The notes beneath the pieces were generated by a model. The model worked only from the letters and a program-made list of their open reading frames with translations. It did not search any database and was not told the DNA's origin. This document shows positions 54,516-64,000 of a DNA stretch of 64,000 nt, in pieces; position 1 is the first letter of the stretch, and each line of letters begins with the position of its first letter. Made by a program: the position numbers and the translations under genes. The DNA is from Leuctra nigra. Taxonomy: Eukaryota; Arthropoda; Insecta; Plecoptera; Leuctridae. Location of the stretch: the NCBI GenBank assembly GCA_934045905.1, contig OW203768.1:34811060-34875059 (forward strand). The letters run 5' to 3'.

Positions 54516-57500
54516 CTGAAACCAATAGGCCAAGAGGTAAGGAAGCATACTCCATGTTTTTAATTTATCCCTCAACATTCTCAAGTAGGTACCGTACCTA
54601 CTAGGAAAACGCTCGGTGTAATGAATTGATGAGCAAGCACCAATTACATGCAAAATCTTGAACCGGAATTTTGTAACGCACAGAAAAAATAATTGAGCGA
54701 GTGAAGCGAGCGACTCCTTTTGGCTTCATTTGGCATGGACCTGTTTTTTTTTTGTTTGTTTGTCTGTCGTCTGCTCGTATACAGGTCGCACCGTTTATTC
54801 GATCAAGCTGAAATTTTGCACACATGTCCAGACCAAATATTAGATTTGCAGACCCTAATTTTTTTGAAATCCCCTGGTTGGTTCAAATTTTTAAAAAATT
54901 ATCTTTCGATTGGTTGGTCCGATCAATTTGAAACTTTGACAAGTCATTACGACCAGTCCCCAATCTTACAAATTTTCAGCCAAATCCTCCAATTGGTTAA
55001 AATTTAAAAAAATCTTTCATGTGATTTTTGAAATTTAAACTAGAACCGTTTGAGCGATCAACTTAAAACTTTGCACGGTCATTGGGACCAACATTATCTG
55101 TATTTTTTACAATTTTCATACTAATCTGTGTTAAAATCCAAAAATTATTGACAATTTATGGACATTTTGCGTGTTGGCTGTCAAATTCCTCGAAAATGTT
55201 GATCACGGCTGCTTCGAATCTTCATAGTTCCAAGGTTGTTGGAGTAAAAACTTTCAAACGTATGAAACTGATATGACCGTTCAACAGATCGATCTAATAT
55301 TGTGTACGTACACACCGAGTGGTCCCAGGTATATTTTTTTTAAAGCGATCCTGTGATTTTTGAATATTAACAAGGAACAGTTCAATCATAAAGGTTCAAT
55401 CAATCAACATAAAACTTTGCATGGTTATTGGGACTAACATTTTAGGAATATTTGGAGATTTTTATTCAAGACTGACGAAATTCAAGAACAATTGGCTTTT
55501 AATGATATTTTCGATAGACAGAATTACGGTTATATCCGTTCTCGCTCATCAACGCGTTACTCAGAGTGTTTTCCTAGTAGGTACATTACATACATACATA
55601 TTGTATTGAAATATGATCCACTCAATCAACATATAAGTACTAGATACCGAGGTAGATACACCTGTTTTTCTTTGAAACAGAGAAATGTAATTTAAGTAGG
55701 TAGGTACCTACATTCTTGTAGGTACCTACACTCAACAAATCATAAAACGGTATTTGAGCGAAAAGGATTGGCTGCTGGTCAGGTACCTTGACAATCAATC
55801 TTTGTTATTATCAAGAGTTAGATGACAAGTTAACACAGACTTCATCGCCTGATGCCACCAAATCTTTTTCTGCCAATCCGGTTGGAACTTTCAATTACCG
55901 TTTTATCTTTTGTTGGGTGTACCTACATAAAGAAAATCAGCCTGCAGCTGCATCCCATTCATATCAATACCACGTTTCTAACATCTATTTCAAAACGTTA
56001 AAAATTAAAAATTTACTGCAATATTTTAAAAATTAAGTATTTTAAGATCTATGGTCGCCGTATCTCTTGCACATCTCCATGAACCTAGCAGTATGGTGAT
56101 CAAAATAACTGAAATTTGAAGTCTGTAACTCATATTCGACACTTAATATCAGTAAGATGGCCGCTCACGCGAGTATGCAGTCCCAGTGCGCGTGCGTACT
56201 CTTACATGCAAATCACTTACATGCCAATCGTAACGAGTTCAGTAAAAGTTAATTACATCGCGAAATAACAGAAATTGATGCTTACCTCAGTGTCAACAAT
56301 CAAATACAATTGGCATTTCATTACAGCACACATTCATTCAAATTCTTGTGAAAACGAGTTGTCTATTCACCAAAAGCAGCATTTGACAGATTGCAACTGT
56401 TTGAATGAGGCGTGAAGAAAAATTTAGGTTCAGAAGGCCGTGAGAATTTTACAATTGCAACTGTCAAATGCTGCGTTTGGTGAATAGACAACTCGTTTTC
56501 ACAAGAATTTGAATGAATGTGTGCTGTAATGAAATGCCAATTGTATTTGATTGTTGACACTGAGGTAAGCATCAATTTCTGTTATTTCGCGATGTAATAC
56601 CTTTTACTGAACTCGTTATACGATTGACATGTAAGTGCCTTGCCGTCACGCGCTCTGTGCGCATGCGCATGCTTACTCGTTGGGGAGATGTTAATTTTTT
56701 ACGCTTGGTTGCGTATTGCAACTTTTAGTGTCGAAAAGGTAGGTACCTTATTATTAGCTTATTAGCTTATTTTTATGAAAAGGCATTATTGAATCCATGA
56801 TTTAAATTAAAAACATTCCCGGGACGCGGCCAGCGGGACCCGGGTTGCTGGCGGCTCTCTCCCAGACCCATGGGCAGTGTGTTTTCCCTAATAGTTTGTA
56901 GTTTGTATTGGGGCGATTTCTCCCACCAGGCCCCCCTGACTCACAAAAAGTAAGTATTAGTCCTGGGGTGCGATCACATAAAATGATAACTACCTTGTCA
57001 CGGTGACAAGCTTCTCATCTCAATGTTATTCACGGCCTTCTAGGGTCATGTCACCGGGACTTGATCCCTGTACTCTGTCCCAGATTGCATAGGTAGGTAC
57101 ACTCCTGGACACTGAAATTGGCCCGCGGTCAATGTTCAAGTGGCATTATGGCAAGTATTAATTTATTTATTTAAAGTAATTTTCAGCCCTAAACTCACAC
57201 TAGCCATCCGGACTTTGTGCCAAAAAATTACATTAAAATAAATGTTAAAAACTAGCCGTATTGTCACTTGAACATTGACCGCGGACCAATTTCAGTGTCC
57301 CGGGCCTCATTCTACAACTGCATTGATGGTCACCTAGCAATTATTTCAATGTTAATCTTATGGAAGAAATTGCTAGGCGACCAGCAATGGAGTTGTAGAA
57401 TGAGGCCCCAGGAGTGTACATTAAAAGGCAGGGTAGGTATGTGATTATTTTGATTTTTTTAATAAAAATCAAAAAATCGGATTTATTTGATTTAAATCGA

Positions 57501-60388
57501 TTTTAATTGATATTTTTTATTAATTTGATTTAAATCAGATTTTTATTGATTAAAATCGGATTTATATTGATTTAAATCAAAAAAATATATAAAAAAGTGC
57601 AGAAGACGAATGAAATATTTGTGAAAGTACTTTATTATTAATAAAGTAGGTACTGTTTGTGTACGAATGAAATATTTGTGAATAGATAATAAAGTACTAT
57701 AATAAAGTATTCACAAATATTTCATTCATCTTCTGCACTTTTTTATATATTTTTTTGATTTAAATCAATATAAATTCGATTTTAACCAATAAAAATCAGA
57801 TATAATATATATAAATATAAAAATAAATATAAAAAACTTGATTTAAATCAACGATTTTAATTTAAAAAATCATTTAATTTAAATCTGATTTAAATCAATG
57901 ATTTAAATTATTTGATTTAAATCATATACCCTGTTAAAAGGTGGCAAACCTATCCACACTAATCGGTACTTTTATGGCATCATTTTGAAAATCAGTCTAC
58001 CATTGAAAATTTCAATCGTTTCACCATTGAAAGACAGAAAATGTATGCAAAAATCGATGTTCGATTAAAGTTGAATCACTCATCTCTAACTTGCAGGCTC
58101 CTACTTGTTCACAGTTGTCATTGAAAACTAGTAGGTAGATTATTGTGTTGTGATAAACCCAGCACGTGTTACAATACTCACATAATGTCATTTGTAGAAC
58201 ACATTTCATTTTCAATTAGTAGATGTAACTTCTGGTGAAGTCGTTTGTTCATCATTGGAAGTTGCAACAATGGTTCACTCTCATCTCTAGAAACAGAGGC
58301 AAATGATATTAGATTCAGTGTTGTAAATTTATTGGTTTTGCTGTTGGGGACCTATTTTCGAGATCGTTTTGAGTCAAATTGCATACGGATTCACGCCCGC
58401 CTCACGTCAGACAAAACAAAATAGTTAATACACTGAATTGAGACTGCTGTCTCGTTCAGAAGAATGTCACGCTTGATTATGCGAGCACTTGACCGATCTC
58501 AAAAATAGAGTTCCAGGTAAAGCTCATCCCCTTAAAAAACACTCCGTGTAAAAATACCAGCCAAAGTATCTTCAACTATAAAAAAAAATAGAAGAAATCA
58601 AAAAATTCAGCACTGAAAAGTAGTGATATCAAAAATGGGCCAAGTCAAAATGTAATTTTAAAAAACCAAAATATACTTGGCGCATCGTGCATATAGATAG
58701 TTTAGAAGTATAGGCCAGATGTGTAATACATAAAACCTACCTACCCTAAGGTGCCGTAAAAAACGATGCGCCAAGTATATTTTGTTTTTTAAAATTACAT
58801 TTTGACTTGGCCCATTTTTGATATCACTACTTTTCAGTGCTGAATTTTTTGATTTCTTCTATTTTTTTTATAGGTAGTTGAAGAGACTTGGCTGGTATTT
58901 TTACACGGAGTGTTTTTTAAGGGGATATCATTCGTTTTTTTAGTTTATTTACACAACTTATTTACCGATTTCATATCGGAGGAACAATGAGAATGACTAG
59001 GTAATTATTCCTTTAAAAAAATACGCCATTTACGAATTGGTTAGGTACTAAGAAATTTTTTGATTGGTTCTAAATATAAGCTTTAAGTGATATTCCATGA
59101 AGAATTGCGAAATCATCGTTCCAATCGGTCCAACCGTTTTCGAGATATGGCATCACTTCCGGTTTTCAAAATGGCGTCTGAAATTACTGCCACCTAGAAT
59201 TTATTTCTATAAATGTTATGTATCATTATAAGCCTTCTGAATAGTTATAGGTTTTTATATAAAAAAAGGGGAAGTGAATTTAGGCAGATTTCGCATAACT
59301 ATGACGTCATTTCCGGTTTCAGTAATTAGAAAAATTTAGTTTTACTTTTGATATTTCATATAGATGACCGTCTGAAACGATTGGTGCTAGTTTCATTCCG
59401 ATCGGTCCAGCCATTTTTGAGATATGACGTCACTTCCAGTTTCAAAATGGTGGCTTCCTGTTGGTTTCATAAAAAGGCACCTCAGACGCCAAAAGTGCAC
59501 ATGTGGTAAAAATTTCAGATCGATCGGTTCAGCCGTTTAGGCTGTGGCGGTGATTGCGGTGTTTACTGATATCATCTGAAGATCAAAGTGATGTAATTGC
59601 ACTGTTTTCTCGGTCCTCTAGCTCGCAAATGGCCTGTTGTTCCCAAATTTGGAATATGGGGTGGGGTGGGCCATAGCTTGAAATTAAGATATTTCGCAAC
59701 AATGTGAGATTTTTCAATTTTGAGATCCAGTAGGCCGAAAATGCTATGTTGTTGCTTACAGTAAAAGTGGTTGGTCTGCTCCTCAGTTTATTAGGCATTT
59801 GCGGTATGTTGAGTGACTGTGAGTGTACGGTACGACTTGGCTGGGTGGAGCGACCGCTCCACTAGATACACAAGTTCACAACTGAGACAACGCAATATGT
59901 TTGTTTTTGCCTAACATTTCTTCAGTTCACGTCGTCCATTCGCATCCGAATTGTGAACATCACAGTGAATTCCCAACGTTAACATTGTTTGTGTTGGAGA
60001 TAAGGTCTGTTTGTTCGCTCTACTCTGGTGACACCGGAATTACACTGGCGACACTCACCCTATGCCGAGTGTGGAAAGTTTCTACACCACTCACACTTTT
60101 TGTCGGTCGAACAGTTCAAGTGTAGCCAGTGCAGAGCGAACGAACAGACCTATAATCGTGAAGGTAGGTAGGTACTAGGTAGGCTACCTCCTACCTACCT
60201 GTTTCGACTGTAGGACCTAGGTTCACTTACCTAAAATTGAGAATGAGCCGTAACTGCTCACACAACTCTCTTATTATCAGCAAGTGTTTCTTCATGTTGA
60301 CAACAAGATCCAGCCATTTGCACACATGTTGATCCACAAATTCTATATAATTCTTTAAAGTTTGAAAACCCAATTCAACTCTTGCCAT
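54197..60388 (-). CDS. AIRIM: AIRIM (C1orf109)-like ribosome maturation factor (3 exons, complete)
   Basis: Exons 60231-60388, 58182-58286 and 54197-54515 join in phase (2, 2) to 582 nt: 193 aa plus TAG. ATG at 60386-60388 is the first after an in-frame TAA. Segments NKRLHQKLHLLIENEM, DQLTAAHSEVESRYATLLPV and VQEFNRTYVMSYIKLRDSY parallel human C1orf109 (KERLRRKQLVAGDIV, DKLGERLAILLKV, LQDIERHYRKSYLKRKYLL) in order, spacing and overall length (about 203). The human protein binds the AFG2 AAA-ATPase complex that releases RSL24D1 from pre-60S ribosomes. All-helical, no signal or membrane segment. Identification is from remembered sequence and modest identity. Confidence 0.7.
54601..54683 (-). 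mobile_element. Helitron-like 3'-end fragment
   Basis: CTAGGAAAACGCTCGGTGTA and the following bases match the end of copy 2 for about 80 bp, then stop just before copy 5 begins in the opposite orientation. Lies in AIRIM intron 2. Confidence 0.55.
54693..55577 (+). mobile_element. Helitron-like element, copy 5 (885 bp)
   Basis: TTGAGCGAGTGAAGCGAGCG start, TTTTCCTAG end before T. The 5' third differs from copies 1 and 4 (GACTCCTTTTGGC, CAGGTCGCACCGTTTATTCG), defining a subfamily shared with 61131-61645 and copy 2. Confidence 0.55.
55727..55923. repeat. MITE family B copy 2
   Basis: ACACTCAACAAATCATAAAA and TTTTGTTGGGTGTAC are inverted ends; it has no insertion, unlike 11729-12619. Confidence 0.68.
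56134..56735. mobile_element. Foldback MITE family A copy 2
   Basis: ATTCGACACTTAATATCAG and CTTTTAGTGTCGAA ends; the interior matches 8137-8741 closely (CGCGAAATAACAGAAATTGA, ACGAGTTGTCTATTCACC). Confidence 0.8.
57098..57419. repeat. Compound palindrome: two hairpins inside a third
   Basis: Outer GTACACTCCTGG / CCAGGAGTGTAC; first inner pair ACACTGAAATTGG ... CCAATTTCAGTGT (57109-57299); second inner pair GGGCCTCATTCTACAACT ... AGTTGTAGAATGAGGCCC (57302-57408). Such an order would fold as a cruciform with two arms. Confidence 0.82.
57429..57933. mobile_element. hAT MITE with CAGGGTA ends and 8-bp duplication
   Basis: CAGGGTAGGTATGTGATT and AATCATATACCCTG are inverted, TTAAAAGG flanks both sides (57421-57428, 57934-57941). 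ATTTAAATC words fill both arms, and the centre has GCAGAAGACGAATGAAATAT inverted. Confidence 0.85.
58182..58286 (-). CDS. AIRIM: AIRIM-like exon 2
   Basis: 105 nt, residues 53-87. Acceptor GTTTCTAG and donor GTGAGT. The alternative AG two bases on would create an immediate stop. Encodes EPLLQLPMMNKRLHQKL, like human PALRAFPDLKERLRRK. Confidence 0.7.
58526..58926. mobile_element. 400-bp foldback element with near-perfect long arms
   Basis: ATCCCCTTAAAAAACACTCC through CCAAGTATATT-type sequence pairs over about 160 bp per arm with few differences; a loop of about 70 bp lies near 58690-58760. Confidence 0.85.
59080..59560. repeat. Degenerate repeats with GATCGGTCCAGCC units
   Basis: ATCGGTCCAACCGTTTTCGA, ATCGGTCCAGCCATTTTTGA and GATCGGTTCAGCCGTTTAGG recur at roughly 300- and 120-bp spacing with TATGACGTCACTTCCG words. 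Probably an old mobile element; ends not found. Confidence 0.5.
60231..60388 (-). CDS. AIRIM: AIRIM-like exon 1
   Basis: Residues 1-52 plus two bases, ending in a consensus GTAAGT donor. MARVELGFQTLKNYIEFVDQ opens a helix resembling the human LLAVQEALKKCFPVVEEQ start. Confidence 0.7.
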
Positions 60389-60680
60389 GACGTACTCTGG
60401 AGGTTATGTTTACTATTTAAAACTCTCAAAGGCTTTCATTTATAATAGTATTCGATTCTTGTTATTCAACCACAACACAATTGTATGTCTAACTCATATG
60501 TCATTTAAGTTTTTATAAGATTCAATCAATTAAAATTCAATGAATTTAAAATTAATACCAGCTGTCAAACAACACTCACTTCGCTAGAACTGTCAGAGCG
60601 TCAGGAGAGGAGGGCGCGCGCGCGACAAGTACAGTGAAGGTAGCTTCGTCGAGAAAATCACGCGGCTACTTTTGAACGTT
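60389..60680 (-). promoter_or_regulatory. Probable AIRIM-like promoter region
   Basis: Upstream of the ATG. It contains a GC-rich island with a GCGCGCGCGCG run near 60614-60624. Transcription start not determinable. Confidence 0.35.
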
Positions 60681-61130
60681 CGAAAAGTATGAATCAGCAG
60701 CGGGATGTTCCTGAACGTATTCAAGTTGAAATCATGATGAAAAGACGGAATATCTGGCACGGATTTTTATTATAGTAAGGACCCTAAAGTCTCTAAAATG
60801 TAAAGGTAAAATTAATATAAAATAACTCCGTGTGAAGCAAGCAGCAAATTGAAAATTCTCATTCAACAAAAAAAACAATTACATCTGAAGAGATCAGTAG
60901 CTACTGAAAAGTAGTACCTAGGCATAAAAAAATGGGAAATATATGCTGAATTTTTAGATTTTATTATTTTGTTGTGGAGCCTTGGCTACTGTTTTACCAT
61001 TGACGTATGGTTTTACAGAGTGCTTTTATCGAGTTATCAATATCTTTTAATAAAATTTGTGCGGACTATTAAATACAATACTTCCGATTTGTGTAGAAAG
61101 AAAATATGTGATAGATGCGTAAAAAAATGT

Positions 61131-61645
61131 TTACTCCTTTTGACTCTTTTGTTGCGGACCTCTTTTTTTCAATACCTACCGCTATACAGGTCGCACCGTT
61201 TCTACGATCGACCTGAAATTTTGCACAAATATGCGGACCACCTCTGGAATTCGCAGACTCTAATTTTCCGTTGATTGGTTCAAAATAAAATATTAAAAAT
61301 ATTAAATAATATCTTCCGATTGGTTGGTTCGATCAATTTGAAATTTGTTAAGGCATTGCGATCTACATTGTCTCAAATCTTACAAAGTCCTCCAAATCCT
61401 CCAATATCTTCATGATTGGTCGAAATTCAAAATGTTATGATTTAGCTAAAATTTTGCATGGTGATCAAGACTAACATTATCTACAATATTTACACATTTT
61501 AAGCCAATCACTGATCAGTCAAGTATTTACAAACTTATTTACATTTTATGAGTTTGAAATTCGACCTCAGAACAGTTCGAAATTTACCTTTGATCTCTTA
61601 TTCAATTTTTTCAGAGTTTATAGATTGGAAAGCTGCAATGAAAAT
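61131..61645 (+). mobile_element. Helitron-like fragment lacking its ends
   Basis: CTCCTTTTGACTCTTTTG, ACAGGTCGCACCGTTTCTAC and GACCTGAAATTTTGCAC follow the order of copy 5, but the TTGAG and CTAG ends are missing. Confidence 0.5.
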
Positions 61646-61651
61646 AAGTTA

Positions 61652-62249
61652 TTGAGCGATCGTCACCATACGGTACTCTTATATGGCACTTTCTCTGTGT
61701 GTTTTTTTGTGTTCACTGCCCGTGCCCAGGTCAAACCGTTCAACCAATCGATCTGAAATTTTGCACACGTACTTATGTAATCCTTGAGGTCCCTGGGATC
61801 GTTTTTGAAGGATCCTGTGATTAGTTGATAAATGAAAATGGCATGTAGCTCAACACCGTTTGACCATGGTCTTCGATAAATCAAACCAAACTCATATTTT
61901 GCATGGTCATTAAAACAAACAATGGCTCTTATTTTACAATTTTCATCCCAATTAATCAAGAACGTATGTACTTATTGACAGTTCTAATAACTATCAGAAA
62001 TGAAGTATCGAAAAGAATGTTTTTCCACTGCAACTGAATCTGATTTGCTTTATGTACCTTCCAGATTGTATAGATTGCTATTCTTAAGTTTCAATAGAAA
62101 AGGTACTTTTATGTTGATTGAGTGGATCATATTTCAATTCAGTATGGATGTATATGTTTCTGTGCATTTGGTACGGAATTCCTGGTGGAAAATTTGCACG
62201 TACCCGTGCTCGCTCATCAACACGTACTACACTGAGAGGTTTCCTATAG
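61652..62249 (+). mobile_element. Helitron-like element, copy 6
   Basis: TTGAGCGATCGTCACC start (a shortened 5' end) and GCTCGCTCATCAACACG ... TTTCCTATAG end with a degraded terminus. Confidence 0.5.
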
Positions 62250-62432
62250 TATTTTTACATTCTTTTATGATATTCACTCGATCTAAATGTTCGAGGACAC
62301 CACTCCCGTCCCATGCCCCCTCCCTTCCCCGAAGATCTTGGTTCGAATCCCAATCTGGGTGTTCCCTTTTATTTCGCATGATATTTTTCATTTGATTTCT
62401 GTTTGTCATGATAATGTGCCATTTTAAGAGGT

Positions 62433-62803
62433 CTGAGTAGTGAGCGTGGCCTTGAAGTGTTATTTAATCGACTTTCATCTATATCTTTTACCAATGTAAT
62501 TGTTAACAAAATAGGGCTTTGTACGAGTATTCAGAACAGTTCAATTAAAATTATTTCATAGTTTGGAATAAGTTATTAGTTTTATTGTGTCTAACAGATG
62601 TTTGGTGCCATAATTTTACTAATTTTCGGGTACAAAACATCTGTAGGACGAAGTAAATCTAATAAACCATTACAAGCTATGGAATTATTTTCATTGAACT
62701 GTTCTGAATACTCGTACAAAGCCTTATTTTGTTAACATTTACAAATGATATCGATATTGAATGATATTGATAAAATCGATTAAAAACTCTTCAAGGTCAT
62801 TCA
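62433..62803. mobile_element. Foldback MITE family C copy 2
   Basis: TGAGTAGTGAGCGTGGCCTT at the left and AGGTCATTCA at the right; the interior matches 19768-20134. Confidence 0.68.
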
Positions 62804-62871
62804 TTTACCAATATTATGATCAAAATATCCCATTTTACTGTGTAATTACTGTGTATGTAAATTAAGCGAGC

Positions 62872-63606
62872 GTAAAGAGCGTCACCGCGGTACTCTTAAG
62901 GCACTTTCTCTGTGTGTTTTGTTTGTTTGTGTTTTTGTGTTCAGTGCCCGGGTAAAACCGTTCACCGATTGATCTAAAATTTTGCAGTACACACACACAC
63001 TTATTTCATACGATTGGTCTCATATATAATTTTTGAACGAAATCTTGTGACTTTTCATACAGATGTCTTGATAATTAAATATTCGAACAAATAAGCGATA
63101 CGTGATGGAGCACTACTGGCAGGAAACTTATAAGATTCACTTCTTTTATTTTGAAGTTCGTGTTTCCATAGGGTAGTGAAAAAGGAGAAACAATTGAAGT
63201 TTAAATTTAGTTGCAAGTTTACTTTTTCAGCCATAACAAACAACTAAAGCAAATTTAATATAATTTAATATAAATATCCCCGTGATATCCTCCATTATCC
63301 CCCTTATGACTAGTACCAAAGAATCCACCAGAGGTCAGTCGTGTTTCTTATTTTTTCGAATAGAAACGTTTGACTGATCAACTTAAAACTTTGTAAGGTC
63401 ATTGGTACCAACATTCTCCGTATTTTTGACAATTTTCAGACTAATCAGCCGTTAAATGAAAAAGTTATTGAAATTTTTTATGTAATCGGCATTTCGTTAC
63501 AGCTCTTTCCAAGATCTTTGGAGCATAAACTTGCAAGCGCATGAATTCGCATGCAATACGATTACGAAGTCTCGCTTATTAACGCGTTACACAGAGCGTT
63601 TTCCAA
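62872..63606 (+). mobile_element. Helitron-like element, copy 7
   Basis: TTAAGCGAGCGTAAAGAGCG start and AACGCGTTACACAGAGCGTT end, terminus decayed to CCAAC. Contains an inverted copy of the 46440-46590 repeat at 63125-63262. Confidence 0.5.
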
Positions 63607-64000
63607 CATTCTGTGGCAGAGTTTTCAGCCAGCTCTCAATGTCTAAAACAGGGAGTACCAAAACGGCATGGCGTCGCTCTTCAAGCATTGACATCAGCTA
63701 GCTATAGTCGACAGGATAATGATGGAAAGGTGTTATAATAAACAACTAATTCTCCAACCAAAATACTCTCTATCTAAACAGGAAATATTCTCTACAAAGA
63801 TTATTATCTTATTACTAATATTAATTAGTTTACTTCTATAATAATGATGGAAAGACTTAAGTGCCAAGTAGAGAACATATTACCTTTTATTAACACAAAA
63901 AATAAATTTACAATAAACACTCTTCCACTTAGTACTTATCTGTGGATTAAGTACATATTAATATACAGTACCTACACAGTTGATATTCACACATAAATAA
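63607..64000. other. Right edge, nothing recognised
   Basis: AT-rich sequence without ORF or clear repeat. Confidence 0.4.

Noticed and set aside
62325..62360. GGTTCGAATCCC B-box-like string
   Set aside because: No A box or stems; at best a fragment of a tRNA-derived SINE.
62000..62395. 131-codon ORF, longest uninterrupted frame near the right end
   Set aside because: It runs across the end of Helitron-like copy 6 into unrelated repeat sequence; no coherent protein.

Overview
The window is nuclear DNA of an animal, most probably an arthropod and likely an insect. It carries four metazoan genes broken by long GT-AG introns, with GC-rich exons set in AT-rich introns and spacers that are packed with DNA transposons (hAT, TTAA-target, mariner-type), foldback elements, LINE and SINE pieces and a Helitron-like family. 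The recurring GGTACCTAC-type strings resemble hemipteran or lepidopteran non-coding DNA, but the order cannot be fixed from sequence alone.

Layout. On the left, minus strand, 344-2964 holds the first three coding exons of an MCMDC2-like meiotic MCM-domain protein whose remainder lies off the left edge. It is divergent from EI24 (plus strand, seven coding exons, 3422-19597, 320 aa), with only 457 bp between the two start codons. EI24 is an ER membrane protein of the autophagy/p53-response family; its introns hold a complete defective hAT copy, a perfect 62-bp-arm hairpin, a TTAA-flanked element pair upstream of its last exon, and a tandem duplication across one splice acceptor.

From 19.6 to 26.3 kb is a gene-free spacer. 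An SLC6 neutral amino acid transporter of the SLC6A15/SLC6A17 branch (nine coding exons, 26317-46236, 724 aa) follows on the plus strand. Its 9-kb third intron contains a Helitron-like element into which a hAT element, then a CAGGCGCG-ended element, then a TTAA-ended element have inserted one inside another, next to a 112-bp tandem array split by a foldback element.

From 46.3 to 54.2 kb is another spacer with nested hAT-type elements and one small unassigned ORF (51273-51506). On the minus strand, 54197-60388 is a complete three-exon gene for an AIRIM (C1orf109)-like ribosome maturation factor of 193 aa. The right end (60.4-64 kb) is its upstream region and more repeats.

The four genes do not form an obvious pathway; the only structural link is the short divergent MCMDC2/EI24 promoter. 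Gene names rest on remembered family sequences and visible motifs, not on a database search.
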